From assembly GCA_900540995.1 (NCBI GenBank), contig UQHO01000018.1, forward strand, positions 1 to 37,537: 37,537 nucleotides of DNA. Direction: 5' to 3'. The DNA comes from an uncultured Collinsella sp. (lineage in GTDB: Bacteria; Actinomycetota; Coriobacteriia; Coriobacteriales; Coriobacteriaceae). Position 1 is the stretch's first letter; the number at the start of each line of letters is the position of its first letter. The notes beneath the pieces are model-generated. The model worked only from the letters and a program-made list of their open reading frames with translations. It did no database searches and was not told the origin of the DNA. Made by a program: the position numbers and the translations under genes. Positions 1 through 8,600 of this stretch are shown piece after piece.

Positions 1-752
1 CGGCCGGCGCGGGGCCGGGGCTGGGGGGGCCCGCCGCGGGCGGCACGGCAGACGACGCCGAGGGCTGCGGCAACTGCAGCAACTGTCTCACGCAGTTCGA
101 GGTCGAGGACGTCACCGGCATGGCCCGCGCCGCCGTGCGCTATGTGGCCACGCGACCCATGCGCTTTGGCAAGTCGCTGATCGCCGATGTGCTTCACGGC
201 GGCAACACCGAGCGCATTCGCCAGATGCATCTGGACGAGGACCACGGCTACGGTGAGCTGTCGAGCGAATCGGTCGGGCGCATCAAGGACATCGTCGGGC
301 AGCTGTGCGGTCGCGGTTATTTGGCCACCTCGCAGGGGCAGTACCCGGTCGTGGGACTGGGTCCGCGTGCCGGCGAGGTCGAGGACGAGGCGTTCGCCTT
401 TACCGTTAAGCGTCGCGCGCCCAGGCGCAAGGCCTCGGCCCGCGCCCGCCGCGCCGTCGATCTGCTGCGCGAGGAGGCCGAGCTGGATCAGCGCCCGCGC
501 GTTGGCGACGATGCCGAGCTGTTCGAGCGCCTGCGTGCCCTCCGCAAGGAGATCTCGACGGAGCTGGAGATGGCGCCGTATATGGTCTTTTCCGACAAGG
601 CCCTGCGCGGCCTGTGCCGCCTGCGTCCACAGACGCGCGAGGAGCTGGTCCAGGTCAACGGCATTGGCGAGAAAAAAGCCGACGCCTTTGGCGAACAGTT
701 TATGGCGGCGATTGAAGAGTTTGAGTCCGAGCATGCGCGGGATGGAGCGTAA
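1..752 (+). CDS. recQ: RecQ-family ATP-dependent DNA helicase, C-terminal part (5' end outside window)
   Basis: The reading frame is open from base 3 with no start, so this is the tail of a longer gene. Around bases 60-85 it encodes CGNCSNC, the last cysteines of the RecQ zinc-binding subdomain. An RQC-type winged helix follows, and the last 75 or so residues form an HRDC domain (MVFSDKALRGLCRLRPQTRE and a VNGIGEKKADAFGEQF hairpin). RecQ unwinds DNA 3'-5' in recombination and replication-fork repair. The helicase motor lies upstream and cannot be checked. Just before the cysteines is a low-complexity Gly/Ala/Pro-rich stretch (bases 3-50) that is unusual at this point in RecQ and looks like a linker insertion. 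The TAA stop overlaps the ATG of the next gene, so the two may be translationally coupled. Confidence 0.85.
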   Translation, partial: AGAGPGLGGPAAGGTADDAEGCGNCSNCLTQFEVEDVTGMARAAVRYVATRPMRFGKSLIADVLHGGNTERIRQMHLDEDHGYGELSSESVGRIKDIVGQLCGRGYLATSQGQYPVVGLGPRAGEVEDEAFAFTVKRRAPRRKASARARRAVDLLREEAELDQRPRVGDDAELFERLRALRKEISTELEMAPYMVFSDKALRGLCRLRPQTREELVQVNGIGEKKADAFGEQFMAAIEEFESEHARDGA

Positions 753-1519
753 TGATGGCAGCCGATAGCAAGACCGAACGTTCCGAGCGCGCCGAGGTGC
801 CCTCCGTGCCGCTGTACCAGCAGGTCATGGACGACCTAAAGGGCGAGATCGCGCGCGGCGTGTACCCTGCCGGCTCGCGCATCCCTGCCGAGATGGAGCT
901 CGCGAAGTCCTACGGCGTGGGGCGTATCACCGTGCGCCGTGCCATCGAGGAGCTGTCGCGCGCGGGGTATCTCAACCGCCAGCAGGGGAGGGGCACGTTT
1001 GTGTGCGCTCCCAAGCTCAAGCGCAAGATTCGCCAGAAGGGTGACGTCCAGAGCTTTACTGAGGGTTGTGCTGCCAACGACATGGTGCCGGGTGCGCGTC
1101 TGGTGTCGCGCACGGTGGTCGCGGCGACGCACGAGGATGCGGCGTTCTTTGGCGTGGAGCCCGGCTGCGAGCTTATCGTGGTCGAGCGCGTGCGCACGGC
1201 CGACGGCATTCCCGTCATGCTCGAGAACAACGCCTTTGTGCTCGCCGACCATCCCTACCTGCAGACGCTGGCCGACGAGGATCTCACCGATAACTCAATC
1301 TTTGCGCTCGTTGCCGAGCATTCGGGTCGCGCGCCGCTCAAGTCCGACCCCTGCACCGTGGAGATTGCGCTTGCCGATACTCAGACGGCCCCGCTGCTGG
1401 AGGTGCCGGTCGGCGAGCCGCTCTTCTATATGGAGGCCTACTTTACCGACGCCGGCGGGCGCCCTCTACTGCTCGGCCGCCAAAAGATCGTGGGCTCGCG
1501 CTACGTCTTTGACATCTAA
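752..1519 (+). CDS. GntR family transcriptional regulator with UTRA domain (HutC/FrlR type)
   Basis: The N-terminal winged helix-turn-helix (about residues 20-88) is typical GntR, with PLYQQVMDDLKGEIARG, then RITVRRAIEEL and a GRGTFV wing. A UTRA ligand-binding domain follows (about 105-250), giving the usual HutC-subfamily length of 255 residues. UTRA regulators usually sense a sugar phosphate or amino acid and repress an adjacent catabolic operon. The next gene encodes an FrlB-like deglycase and its upstream region carries repeated sites, so the likely target is that gene and the likely ligand a fructosamine-type phosphate; this is inference. The start is ATGATG overlapping the recQ stop. 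The second ATG (755) has the better spacing from GGAG at 744-747. Confidence 0.88.
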   Translation: MMAADSKTERSERAEVPSVPLYQQVMDDLKGEIARGVYPAGSRIPAEMELAKSYGVGRITVRRAIEELSRAGYLNRQQGRGTFVCAPKLKRKIRQKGDVQSFTEGCAANDMVPGARLVSRTVVAATHEDAAFFGVEPGCELIVVERVRTADGIPVMLENNAFVLADHPYLQTLADEDLTDNSIFALVAEHSGRAPLKSDPCTVEIALADTQTAPLLEVPVGEPLFYMEAYFTDAGGRPLLLGRQKIVGSRYVFDI

Positions 1520-1528
1520 CGTCCACAG

Positions 1529-1609
1529 ATAGAACAATATAGAACAAATTTGCTGAGATGACTTCACGGGCGTTGTTACACGTGCTATAAATAGGACAAC
1601 ATAGAACGA
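1529..1609 (+). repeat. Two 19-bp direct repeats, probable operators for the upstream GntR regulator
   Basis: Copy A (1529-1547) and copy B (1591-1609) match at 16 of 19 positions, with consensus ATAGRACAAYATAGAACRA. Each copy is itself two half-repeats of AGAACA type 10 bp apart, so both halves face the same side of the helix. Copy starts are 62 bp apart, close to six turns. Copy B overlaps the predicted transcription start and copy A lies upstream of the -35 region, an arrangement suited to repression with looping. That the GntR protein binds here is inferred from position. Confidence 0.6.
1563..1591 (+). promoter_or_regulatory. Candidate promoter of the SIS-domain gene
   Basis: A -10-like TATAAA at 1586-1591 lies 17 bp after a weak -35-like TTCACG (1563-1568). 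The predicted start falls in repeat copy B. A strong Shine-Dalgarno AAGGAGGA follows just before the ATG at 1664. Confidence 0.45.
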
Positions 1610-1663
1610 CAGCAGGTACGAGCTGTCGTCGTTCAAAGCCGCCCCACAAGGAGGAGCATCAGC

Positions 1664-2632
1664 ATGAACGCACATGATCTGGTTCAGGAAATCATCGAGC
1701 GCAAGGGCAAGATCGAGAACGTCTTTTGGATCGCTTGTGGCGGTTCGATGATCGACCTGATGCCGGCCAACGAACTGCTCAAGCGTGAGGCCACCACGTT
1801 TACCTCGACGGTCTACACGGCGCGCGAGTTTTGCCTGATGGCTCCCAAGAGTCTTGGCGAGAAGTCGCTCGTCATCGCCTGCAGCCACAGCGGCAACACG
1901 CAGGAGGTCGTCGACGGCTGCGAGATGGCGCTGGCCGCCGGTGCCGAGGTCATTGCCCTTACCGACTGCGAGGGCTCAAAGATCGACAACGGCAAGTGGA
2001 CTACCTGGGTCTATCCGTGGGGTGAGGGTGTGTCGCAGGCTGAGGTGCCGCAGGGCATCGGCGCTCTGATCGCCGCCGAGTTGCTCGACCAGCAGGAAGG
2101 CTACGAGGCACTCGCCGACATGTATGAGGGCCTCAAGCAGATGGATGCGCTGCTGCCCGCCGCCCGTGAGAAGGTCAACGCCGAGCTGGGCGCCCGCTTT
2201 GCCGAGCTCTGCCAGCAGCACGAGTTCTTCTATATCCTGGGCTCCGGCCCCAACTTTAGCCAGACCTACGCCATGGCGATCTGCTCGCTCATGGAGATGC
2301 AGTGGCAGCACTGCTGCTACATCCACTCCGGCGAGTACTTCCACGGCCCGTTCGAGGCCACCGAGCCCGGCGTGTTCTACTTTGTGCAGCTCGGATCGGG
2401 CGAGTGCCGCCCCATGGAGGAGCGCGCGCTGGCGTTCCTCAGCACGCACACCGATACGATTATGGTGCTCGACGCGCTTGAGTACGGCGTGGGCGAGGTG
2501 CCTGCCAGCGTGCGTTCGTTCCTGGAGCCGATCTTCTTCTACGCGATGAGCTGCGAGCTGCGCGCCGCCCGCGGCAAGGTCTTCGACCACAGCCCCGAGG
2601 TTCGTCGCTACATGGGCATCGAGCAGTACTAG
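1664..2632 (+). CDS. SIS-domain sugar-phosphate deglycase, FrlB-like
   Basis: This 322-residue protein has two SIS folds. The first contains ACGGSMIDL and a phosphosugar loop ACSHSGNTQE; the second contains YILGSGPN. SGEYFHGPFEATEPG and a C-terminal HSPEVRRYMGIEQY correspond to SGEFRHGP and HNPDERRYYGG of E. coli fructoselysine-6-phosphate deglycase FrlB. Such cytosolic enzymes split a phosphorylated Amadori compound into glucose 6-phosphate and an amino acid or amine. No kinase (FrlD) or transporter is adjacent, so the substrate is uncertain and the other steps must be encoded elsewhere. It is preceded by a strong Shine-Dalgarno and a repeat-bearing promoter, and followed by a strong terminator, so it looks monocistronic. 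A glucosamine-6-phosphate type isomerase is less likely. Confidence 0.82.
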   Translation: MNAHDLVQEIIERKGKIENVFWIACGGSMIDLMPANELLKREATTFTSTVYTAREFCLMAPKSLGEKSLVIACSHSGNTQEVVDGCEMALAAGAEVIALTDCEGSKIDNGKWTTWVYPWGEGVSQAEVPQGIGALIAAELLDQQEGYEALADMYEGLKQMDALLPAAREKVNAELGARFAELCQQHEFFYILGSGPNFSQTYAMAICSLMEMQWQHCCYIHSGEYFHGPFEATEPGVFYFVQLGSGECRPMEERALAFLSTHTDTIMVLDALEYGVGEVPASVRSFLEPIFFYAMSCELRAARGKVFDHSPEVRRYMGIEQY

Positions 2633-2683
2633 GTACCGGGAAAAGTATTCACCTTCGATTCGCAAGCGTGTCGTGTGAGTCAA

Positions 2684-2723
2684 AAAGCGGGCCGTGCCGG
2701 GGATTTCCGGCACGGCCCGCTTT
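2684..2723 (+). terminator. Intrinsic terminator, bidirectional
   Basis: A perfect 17-bp stem (2684-2700 with 2707-2723) closes a 6-nt loop. A-rich sequence lies on the left and T on the right, so it can end the SIS gene on the + strand and the convergent dehydrogenase on the - strand. Confidence 0.9.
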
Positions 2724-2764
2724 GCATGGCGTCCGTATGAGCGAGGTGTCGCGGCAACCGACGC

Positions 2765-3742
2765 TTACTTGGCGTCGTAGGCCTCGGCATCCCACCAGTC
2801 GAGCTGGGCGATGTTGTCACGAATGTGCTGGCAGCTCTTGTGGAAGCCCTCGAGCTCGTGCTCGGACAGGTCGAGCGTGTAGACCTCCTCGACGCCCTCG
2901 GCGCCGATCACGCACGGCAGGGAAGTAAAGATACCCTCCTCGCCATACTGGCCGGTCATGAGCGTGGATGCCGAAAGCACGGCGTGCTCGTTGTGCAGCA
3001 CGGCGGCGCAGACGCGCGCGGCGGAGTTGGCGACGGCGTACTCGGTGCACTGCTTGCCCTGGTAGGTTACGTAGCCGCCCTTGCGCGCGAGCTCCTCGAT
3101 TTCCATGTGGTCGAAGGCATACTTGTCGGGGTTCTCGGCCTGAAGCTCGTTGAGGCTCTTGCCGGCGATGGTTGCGGCCTTAAAGGCGGCCAGCTGGCTA
3201 AAGCCGTGCTCGCCGATCATGTAGGCGTCGATGGACTTGGGGCTCACGCCGACCTTCTTGGAGATCTCGGTGCGCAGGCGGGCGGAGTCCAGGCCGCAGC
3301 CCGAGCCGATGATCTTCTTGGGATCGTAGCCGGTCAGGTGCCACAGCTCGGTGCACACGACGTCGCAGGGGTTGGAGATGCTCACGAAGATGCCGTCAAA
3401 GCCGGCGTCGACGATGCGCTTGGCAAAGGTGCGGGCGGCGTCGGTGGTAAAGAACAGCTCGCCGTCGCGGTTGCCGGCGGCCAGTGCGACCTTGCCGGCG
3501 GCGTTGACGATGACGTCGCAGCAGGCAAGCTCCTCGTAGTGGTCGTAGCAGTTGACGATCTTGGTGTTGTACGGGACAAACGAAAGGGAGTCGCGCAGGT
3601 CCTGGACCTCGGACGTCACCTTGGCCTCGTTGATATCGCACAGGTACAGCTCATCGGCAATGCCCTGCATGAGCAGGCTGTTGGCGACATGTGCTCCTAC
3701 GTGGCCCTGGCCGACCACACCGATCTTACGCGTCTGGTACAT
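2765..3742 (-). CDS. L-lactate / L-2-hydroxyisocaproate dehydrogenase family protein
   Basis: This 325-residue NAD-dependent dehydrogenase has the lactate/malate dehydrogenase fold. Visible are the dinucleotide loop GQGHVG (11-16), the NAD-selecting Asp37, Asn124 in SISNPCDV, Arg155 in LDSARLR for the substrate carboxylate, and catalytic His179 in IGEHG. The substrate loop reads AAGNRDGELFF instead of the canonical lactate dehydrogenase QKPGETR. With ISNPCDV and GSGCGLDSARLR this resembles L-2-hydroxyisocaproate dehydrogenases of lactobacilli. It therefore probably reduces pyruvate or a bulkier 2-oxoacid to regenerate NAD+ in fermentation; the exact substrate is open. The ATG at 3742 is chosen because AAGGA lies 7 nt upstream. 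A longer frame to 3835 has no such site. Confidence 0.8.
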   Translation of the reverse strand: MYQTRKIGVVGQGHVGAHVANSLLMQGIADELYLCDINEAKVTSEVQDLRDSLSFVPYNTKIVNCYDHYEELACCDVIVNAAGKVALAAGNRDGELFFTTDAARTFAKRIVDAGFDGIFVSISNPCDVVCTELWHLTGYDPKKIIGSGCGLDSARLRTEISKKVGVSPKSIDAYMIGEHGFSQLAAFKAATIAGKSLNELQAENPDKYAFDHMEIEELARKGGYVTYQGKQCTEYAVANSAARVCAAVLHNEHAVLSASTLMTGQYGEEGIFTSLPCVIGAEGVEEVYTLDLSEHELEGFHKSCQHIRDNIAQLDWWDAEAYDAK

Positions 3743-3779
3743 ATACGTATCCTTTCGGCCGAGTTTTTCGCGTCGAACC

Positions 3780-3808
3780 ATTGTAGCGTCCTGCTGCCAC
3801 TTTGCTAG
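3780..3808 (-). promoter_or_regulatory. Candidate promoter of the 2-hydroxyacid dehydrogenase
   Basis: On the minus strand a good -10 hexamer TACAAT (3785-3780) follows a weak -35-like CTAGCA (3808-3803) with a 17-bp spacer. It gives a leader of about 30 nt before the ATG at 3742. Confidence 0.45.
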
Positions 3809-3952
3809 GCTAAAGCGCCATAGATTTTTGGGCATGCCTTAATCTCTACTTTTGGAGTGATTTGGGCCGCTGACGGCATCGCTGGGCGATGTACTCGCGC
3901 GGATGGGGCCGCTCGTTGTACCATAACTGCAACTGACTCGTAAGGAGCATCC

Positions 3953-4879
3953 ATGCCCATTCGCATCCCCGACGCCCTCCCTGCCGCCGCGCAGCTCGAG
4001 AGCGAGAACATCTTTGTCATGACCGAGTACCGCGCGCTGCACCAGGACATCCGTCCGCTGCGCGTGCTCATCCTCAACCTCATGCCCACCAAGATCGCCA
4101 CCGAGACGCAGATCATGCGCAAGCTCTCCAACACGCCGCTGCAGGTGGAGGTGGACCTGCTGCGCACGAAAACGCACGAGGCCACGCACGTGAGCGCCGG
4201 CCACCTGGAGACGTTCTATCGCACGTTCGACGACATCCGCGACATCCACTACGACGGCCTGATCATCACGGGCGCGCCGGTGGAGCAGATGCCGTTCGAG
4301 GAGGTCGACTACTGGCCCGAGCTCTGCCAGATCATGGATTGGTCCACCACGCACGTGCATTCCACGCTGCACATTTGCTGGGGCGCGCAGGCCGGCCTGT
4401 ACCATCATTACGGCATTCAGAAGTACGATCTGCCGGCAAAGGCGAGCGGCGTGTTCGAGCATCATCTGGTGAAGTCGCAAAGCCCGCTGGTGCGCGGCTT
4501 CGACGACCGCTTCTATGCCGTGCATTCGCGCAACACCGATGTGCGCCGCGAGGACGTGGAGGCCGAGCCGCAGCTTGAGGTCGTGGCCGTGTCCGACGAG
4601 GTGGGCCTGTACATCGTCAAGTCGACCGACAGCCGTCGCTTCTTTGTATTTGGCCACCCCGAGTACGATACCGACACGCTGCGCCTGGAGTACGAGCGCG
4701 ACGTGAAGCGCGGGCTCAACCCGGAGGTGCCGGCGCATTACTTCCCGGGCGACGACCCCACCGCCGAGCCGCGCAACGTCTGGCGCAGCCAGGCTCAGCT
4801 GTTCTACACCAACTGGCTCAACTACTACGTCTACCAGACCACGCCCTACGACCTGGCCCGCGCCGGCGAGGAGCACTAG
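3953..4879 (+). CDS. metAA: Homoserine O-acyltransferase, MetA family, predicted acetyl-CoA-using
   Basis: This 308-residue protein matches E. coli and Bacillus MetA over its whole length, ending in NWLNYYVYQTTPYDL. The catalytic Cys142 (HICWGAQAG), His235 and Glu237 (FGHPEYD) are at the reference positions. Residue 111 is Glu (TGAPVEQM), as in the Bacillus acetyl-CoA enzymes; E. coli succinyltransferase has Gly there. The product is therefore predicted to be O-acetyl-L-homoserine, the first committed step of methionine synthesis in the cytoplasm. AAGGAG precedes the ATG. The gene is divergent from the dehydrogenase and converges on the cyclo-ligase gene with a 23-bp gap. I see no S-adenosylmethionine riboswitch in the 210 bp upstream. 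Confidence 0.93.
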   Translation: MPIRIPDALPAAAQLESENIFVMTEYRALHQDIRPLRVLILNLMPTKIATETQIMRKLSNTPLQVEVDLLRTKTHEATHVSAGHLETFYRTFDDIRDIHYDGLIITGAPVEQMPFEEVDYWPELCQIMDWSTTHVHSTLHICWGAQAGLYHHYGIQKYDLPAKASGVFEHHLVKSQSPLVRGFDDRFYAVHSRNTDVRREDVEAEPQLEVVAVSDEVGLYIVKSTDSRRFFVFGHPEYDTDTLRLEYERDVKRGLNPEVPAHYFPGDDPTAEPRNVWRSQAQLFYTNWLNYYVYQTTPYDLARAGEEH

Positions 4880-4902
4880 GCCGCCGGGAGGTGCACCAGC
4901 CG

Positions 4903-5499
4903 TTAGGCGCTGATGATGTGGGGTAGCGGCAGGTCGTGGACATCGATGGGGATGTGGTCGACGTGCTGCTCGTCAAAGGCGATGCCGATGATTTGACATG
5001 CGGGCGAGAGCATGGGCAGGTAGCGGTCATAGCAGCCGCCGCCGTAGCCCAGGCGCGCGCCGGTTTGGTCGAAGGCCACGAGCGGCACGACGATCATGTC
5101 GAGAGCTTCGGCAGGCACGATAGGGAAGCGGTTACTGTCGATGTCCGTGGCCGCAAAGGCCTTCGTGGGGTGGGCGATAAACGGAGCCGCGGACGCATCG
5201 TCGGCGGCAACTGCCCGCATACACATGCGCTGGCCACAAGCCACGGCGTCTGCTGCCGAGAGCATGCACGGATAGACTACGTGCCAGCCGCGCGTGGCGG
5301 CCGCAGCGGCAAACGCGGCAGGGTCTACCTCGGAACCCATCGCGGCGTAGACGGCAACGGTGCGCGGCGCCGCGGCATCCAAGCGGCCCAGCAGCTCAAC
5401 CAGCCGTGCACAGATATCAGCAGACTTCGCCGCCCGCACATCCAAATCGAGAGCATCGCGCCGAGCAATCACCGCCCGCCGCAACTCAGCCTTGTCCAT
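4903..5499 (-). CDS. 5-formyltetrahydrofolate cyclo-ligase
   Basis: The 198-residue protein ends with the family signature: MIVVPLVAFDQTGARLGYGG around residues 135-154, followed by GCYDRYL. The N-terminus has the conserved basic helix KAELRRAVIARRDAL. The enzyme (MTHFS family, EC 6.3.3.2) uses ATP to convert 5-formyl-THF to 5,10-methenyl-THF, returning stored folate to one-carbon metabolism. The ATG at 5499 is preferred because GAGGGAG lies 5 nt upstream; a TTG nine codons earlier (5526) is possible but weaker. It converges with metA, a pathway that also needs one-carbon units, although the genes are not co-transcribed. Confidence 0.9.
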   Translation of the reverse strand: MDKAELRRAVIARRDALDLDVRAAKSADICARLVELLGRLDAAAPRTVAVYAAMGSEVDPAAFAAAAATRGWHVVYPCMLSAADAVACGQRMCMRAVAADDASAAPFIAHPTKAFAATDIDSNRFPIVPAEALDMIVVPLVAFDQTGARLGYGGGCYDRYLPMLSPACQIIGIAFDEQHVDHIPIDVHDLPLPHIISA

Positions 5500-5579
5500 C
5501 CCGGCTCCCTCTCCCAAACCTACCAAAAAGGGACAGGTTTATTTTGGCAGGCTTTATCTGGGCAAACGCGATGAAGACG

Positions 5580-5623
5580 GCAAAACCACCACGAAGGTGC
5601 TGTCTCCTTTGTGGCGGTTTTGC
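5580..5623 (-). terminator. Hairpin terminator downstream of the M16C peptidase
   Basis: Bases 5580-5592 pair with 5611-5623 with one mismatch, and AAGG/CCTT extends the stem inward. On the minus strand the distal arm contains GGTTTTGC, giving a short U run. It lies 9 bp after the peptidase stop codon. Confidence 0.6.
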
Positions 5624-5632
5624 TTGCTGTGG

Positions 5633-8600
5633 TTATGCCAGCAGGTCGACTACGTTGAAGTCGGCGTTGCTCTTGGCGATGACTTCGCGGCCGCCAAAGA
5701 CGCAGGTGGGCGACTCGGCTGCGATGCGCGTCACGTCGGCGCCGAGCGAGCGCAGCTCACCGGGCGTGGCGGCGAGCATCTGGGCGCGGCGCTCCTCGCG
5801 CGCATGCGGATCGAGCCCGGCCAGGTAGGTCGTGTTGCGGCGCTTGGTGAGCGCGTACGGCTTCACGGGCGCGTCCATGCCGCTCACGCAGCTCACGATA
5901 AAGCCCTCGAAGGCGGACTCGTCGGGCTCAAAGCTACCGATCCATTCGCCTGCGCGCGCCACGCGCTCAATCGAGGGGTCGATTGCCGGGTCGCGGTAGG
6001 TGTAGAACGCCGTCTGGCGCTCGCCGGCTGCGCGGAATCCGCAGCCGTACGCACCGCCCTTCACGCGGATTTCGTTCCACAGGTAGTCGTAGGAGAGCGC
6101 GTTGGCGGCAACCGCCCAGGCACCCGTCACGTCGATGCCCAGGCGGCGCGGGTCGCACGCGCGCGCCGCAAAGCAGATGTCGCTGGGGATGACGAACGCC
6201 TCGTGACGGTCGCGCGGCTCCGGCACCACGAGCGTGCCGCTGGCAGCGCCGTCGCCCGCGCCAAGCCCCAGGTCGCCCGCGGCATCCCAGTACGCGTCAA
6301 AGTCCTCATCGCTGCCGGTAAAGCTCGCCATGCAGTCATCGGCCACAAAGATGCGGTCTGCCAGCGCGGTAAGCTTGGCACGCAGGTCGTCCAGTCGCTC
6401 GTCAAAGTGCTCGAGCAGATCGCGCAGGAACAGGTAGAAGTCCACGCCCGAGAGCTGCTCGCGCACCACGGCCGAAGGCGAGCTGTAGCTCATCGCGCGA
6501 CCGAGCGCCGCCGAGTGTCCGTTGTTGATAAAGCCCTGCTCAAGCCCAATGCGAATCTGCGTGAGCACGTCGCGAACGCGGTCGGCGTCGGCATCGAGCA
6601 ACAGCGTGCTCGACCACACCTCGCGCGGCAGGCTCGCCAGTGCGTCGATCTTCTCGGACAGGGCGCCGGCGCTCACCAGCAGGTAGGGGCGCACGCCGTC
6701 CACGTCGGGCTGGGTCATGACTTCGGTCGTAAAGCTCAAAAAGCCCAGTTTGCCGGCGAGCAAGTTGTCGAGCTCCTCGGCCGAGTGCTCGCTCGTGGGC
6801 AGCTGTTTGAGCAGGCGGCAGAGCAGCGTCACATAGGGCAGGTCTTCAAACGCGACGCAGCTCAGGTCGAAATACTGCATGGCGTAGGCCAGGCGGTTGG
6901 TGGGGATGTCGTGGCGCAGGCAGGGGATGGGCGCAGTCGTGTCTACGACCAGCGGAGGCTCGGGGCGCGCCTCGCCAATGTCGGACACGCGCAGGCGCGG
7001 CAGCGTGGCCTTGGCCTCGGGCGTGTCCTCGGCCTCCTGCGCGGCACGCAGCGCAGCTGTGCGCTCGACCACGTCGGCCAGCTCGGCATCGGTCATGGCA
7101 TCGCGCTTGGCTGCCAGCTCGGCGGCCTCGGCGATCTCCGCGCCCTCGGCGGCGTCCACCGGCACCAGCTCGACCAGTGCCATGTGATCGTTCTGCAGCA
7201 CCAGCTCGCGCAGCAGGTCCTCAAAGTAGCTGCCGTCCAGGTCGCCGCGCAGCTCCTCATACACTGGACCGTACTTGAGCGCCAGCGTCGCGGCGTCGTC
7301 ATCGTAGAGCCATGTGCTCAGCGCGTCGCACGCAATGGCCACGCCGTCGGCGATACCGTAGTCGCGCTGGCGCAGGTCGTATTCGTTGCTGCTGATGATG
7401 GCTTCCAGGCGCTCGCGCGGAACGCCATGCTCGCATAGGTCGCGGCAGGCGTCCTGGAACACGCGACGCAGCTCGCGCGCCACGCCGGGCTGCGCGTTTT
7501 GCAGCATGATGAGCTCGTAGGGCTGCAGGCTCTCGGCCGCGGTGTAGCTCACCACGTTGCCGCCCAGGCCGGCGGCCAGAATGGCCTTCTTAACCGGCGC
7601 TTCGTTGGAACCCAGCAGTGCTTCAAACAGGATATCCGCCGCGATCGTGCGTTTGCGGTCGAGCGCGCTGCCCAGCACCAGGCCCAAGCCCACCAGGGCG
7701 TTCTCGGGTGTAGTGGCCATCTCGACGCGCTTGTACTCGCAGGTCACGGGTGCCTGCACGCCCAGCGGATTGGGTGCCAGCGTGGACGGGTCCTCGCCGG
7801 CAGCGACGGCAGCGTCCATGCGGCGACTCGCGGCACTCGGCTGCGACAGATAACGCTCGTCCAAAAAGGCCAGCGCGCGGTCCACGTCCAGGTCACCGTA
7901 GAGCGTGATATAGGAGTTGGAAGGATTGTAGTGGCGCGCGTGCGTGTCCAGGAACTGCTCGTAGGTGAGCGCGGGGATCGCGCGCGGGTCGCCACCGCTC
8001 TCGTGCGCATAGGCGGTGTCGGGATAGAGCGCGGCGTTGACGGCGTCGTCCAGCACGCTCATGGGGTCGGACAGCGCGCCCTTCATCTCGTTGAACACCA
8101 CGCCGTTATAGCGCAGCGTGCCCTCGCGCAGGCTCGCGGAGCTGCCGTCGCCCTCGCCCTCGGCGCCCTCCGGCAGGTCCAGCTCGTAGTGCCAGCCCTC
8201 CTGCTCAAAAATGGTGGGCTTGGTATAGATGGCCGGGTTAAACACCGCGTCCAGGTACACGTCCATCAGGTTGTACAGATCCTGCTCGTTGGTGGTGGCA
8301 ACGGGGTAGATGGTCTTGTCGGGGTAGGTCATGGCGTTGAGGAACGTCTGCATGGAGCTCTTGATCAGGTCGACGAATGGCTCCTTGACGGGAAACTTGG
8401 CCGATCCGCACAGCACCGAGTGCTCAAGAATATGGAACACGCCGGTGGAATCGGCCGGCGGCGTCTTAAAGCCAATGGCAAAGGCCTTGTTTTCGTCGTC
8501 GCATGCCAGGTATAGCAGGCGAGCGCCCGATGCGGTGTGGCGCAGCACGTAGGCGTCCGAGTCGAGCTCGGGCACGGTCTCGCAGCGCTCGACGGCAAAG

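Noticed and set aside
3743..3952. S-adenosylmethionine riboswitch or T-box before metA
   Set aside because: No SAM-box or T-box core string and no terminator hairpin is visible in this 210-bp divergent region.
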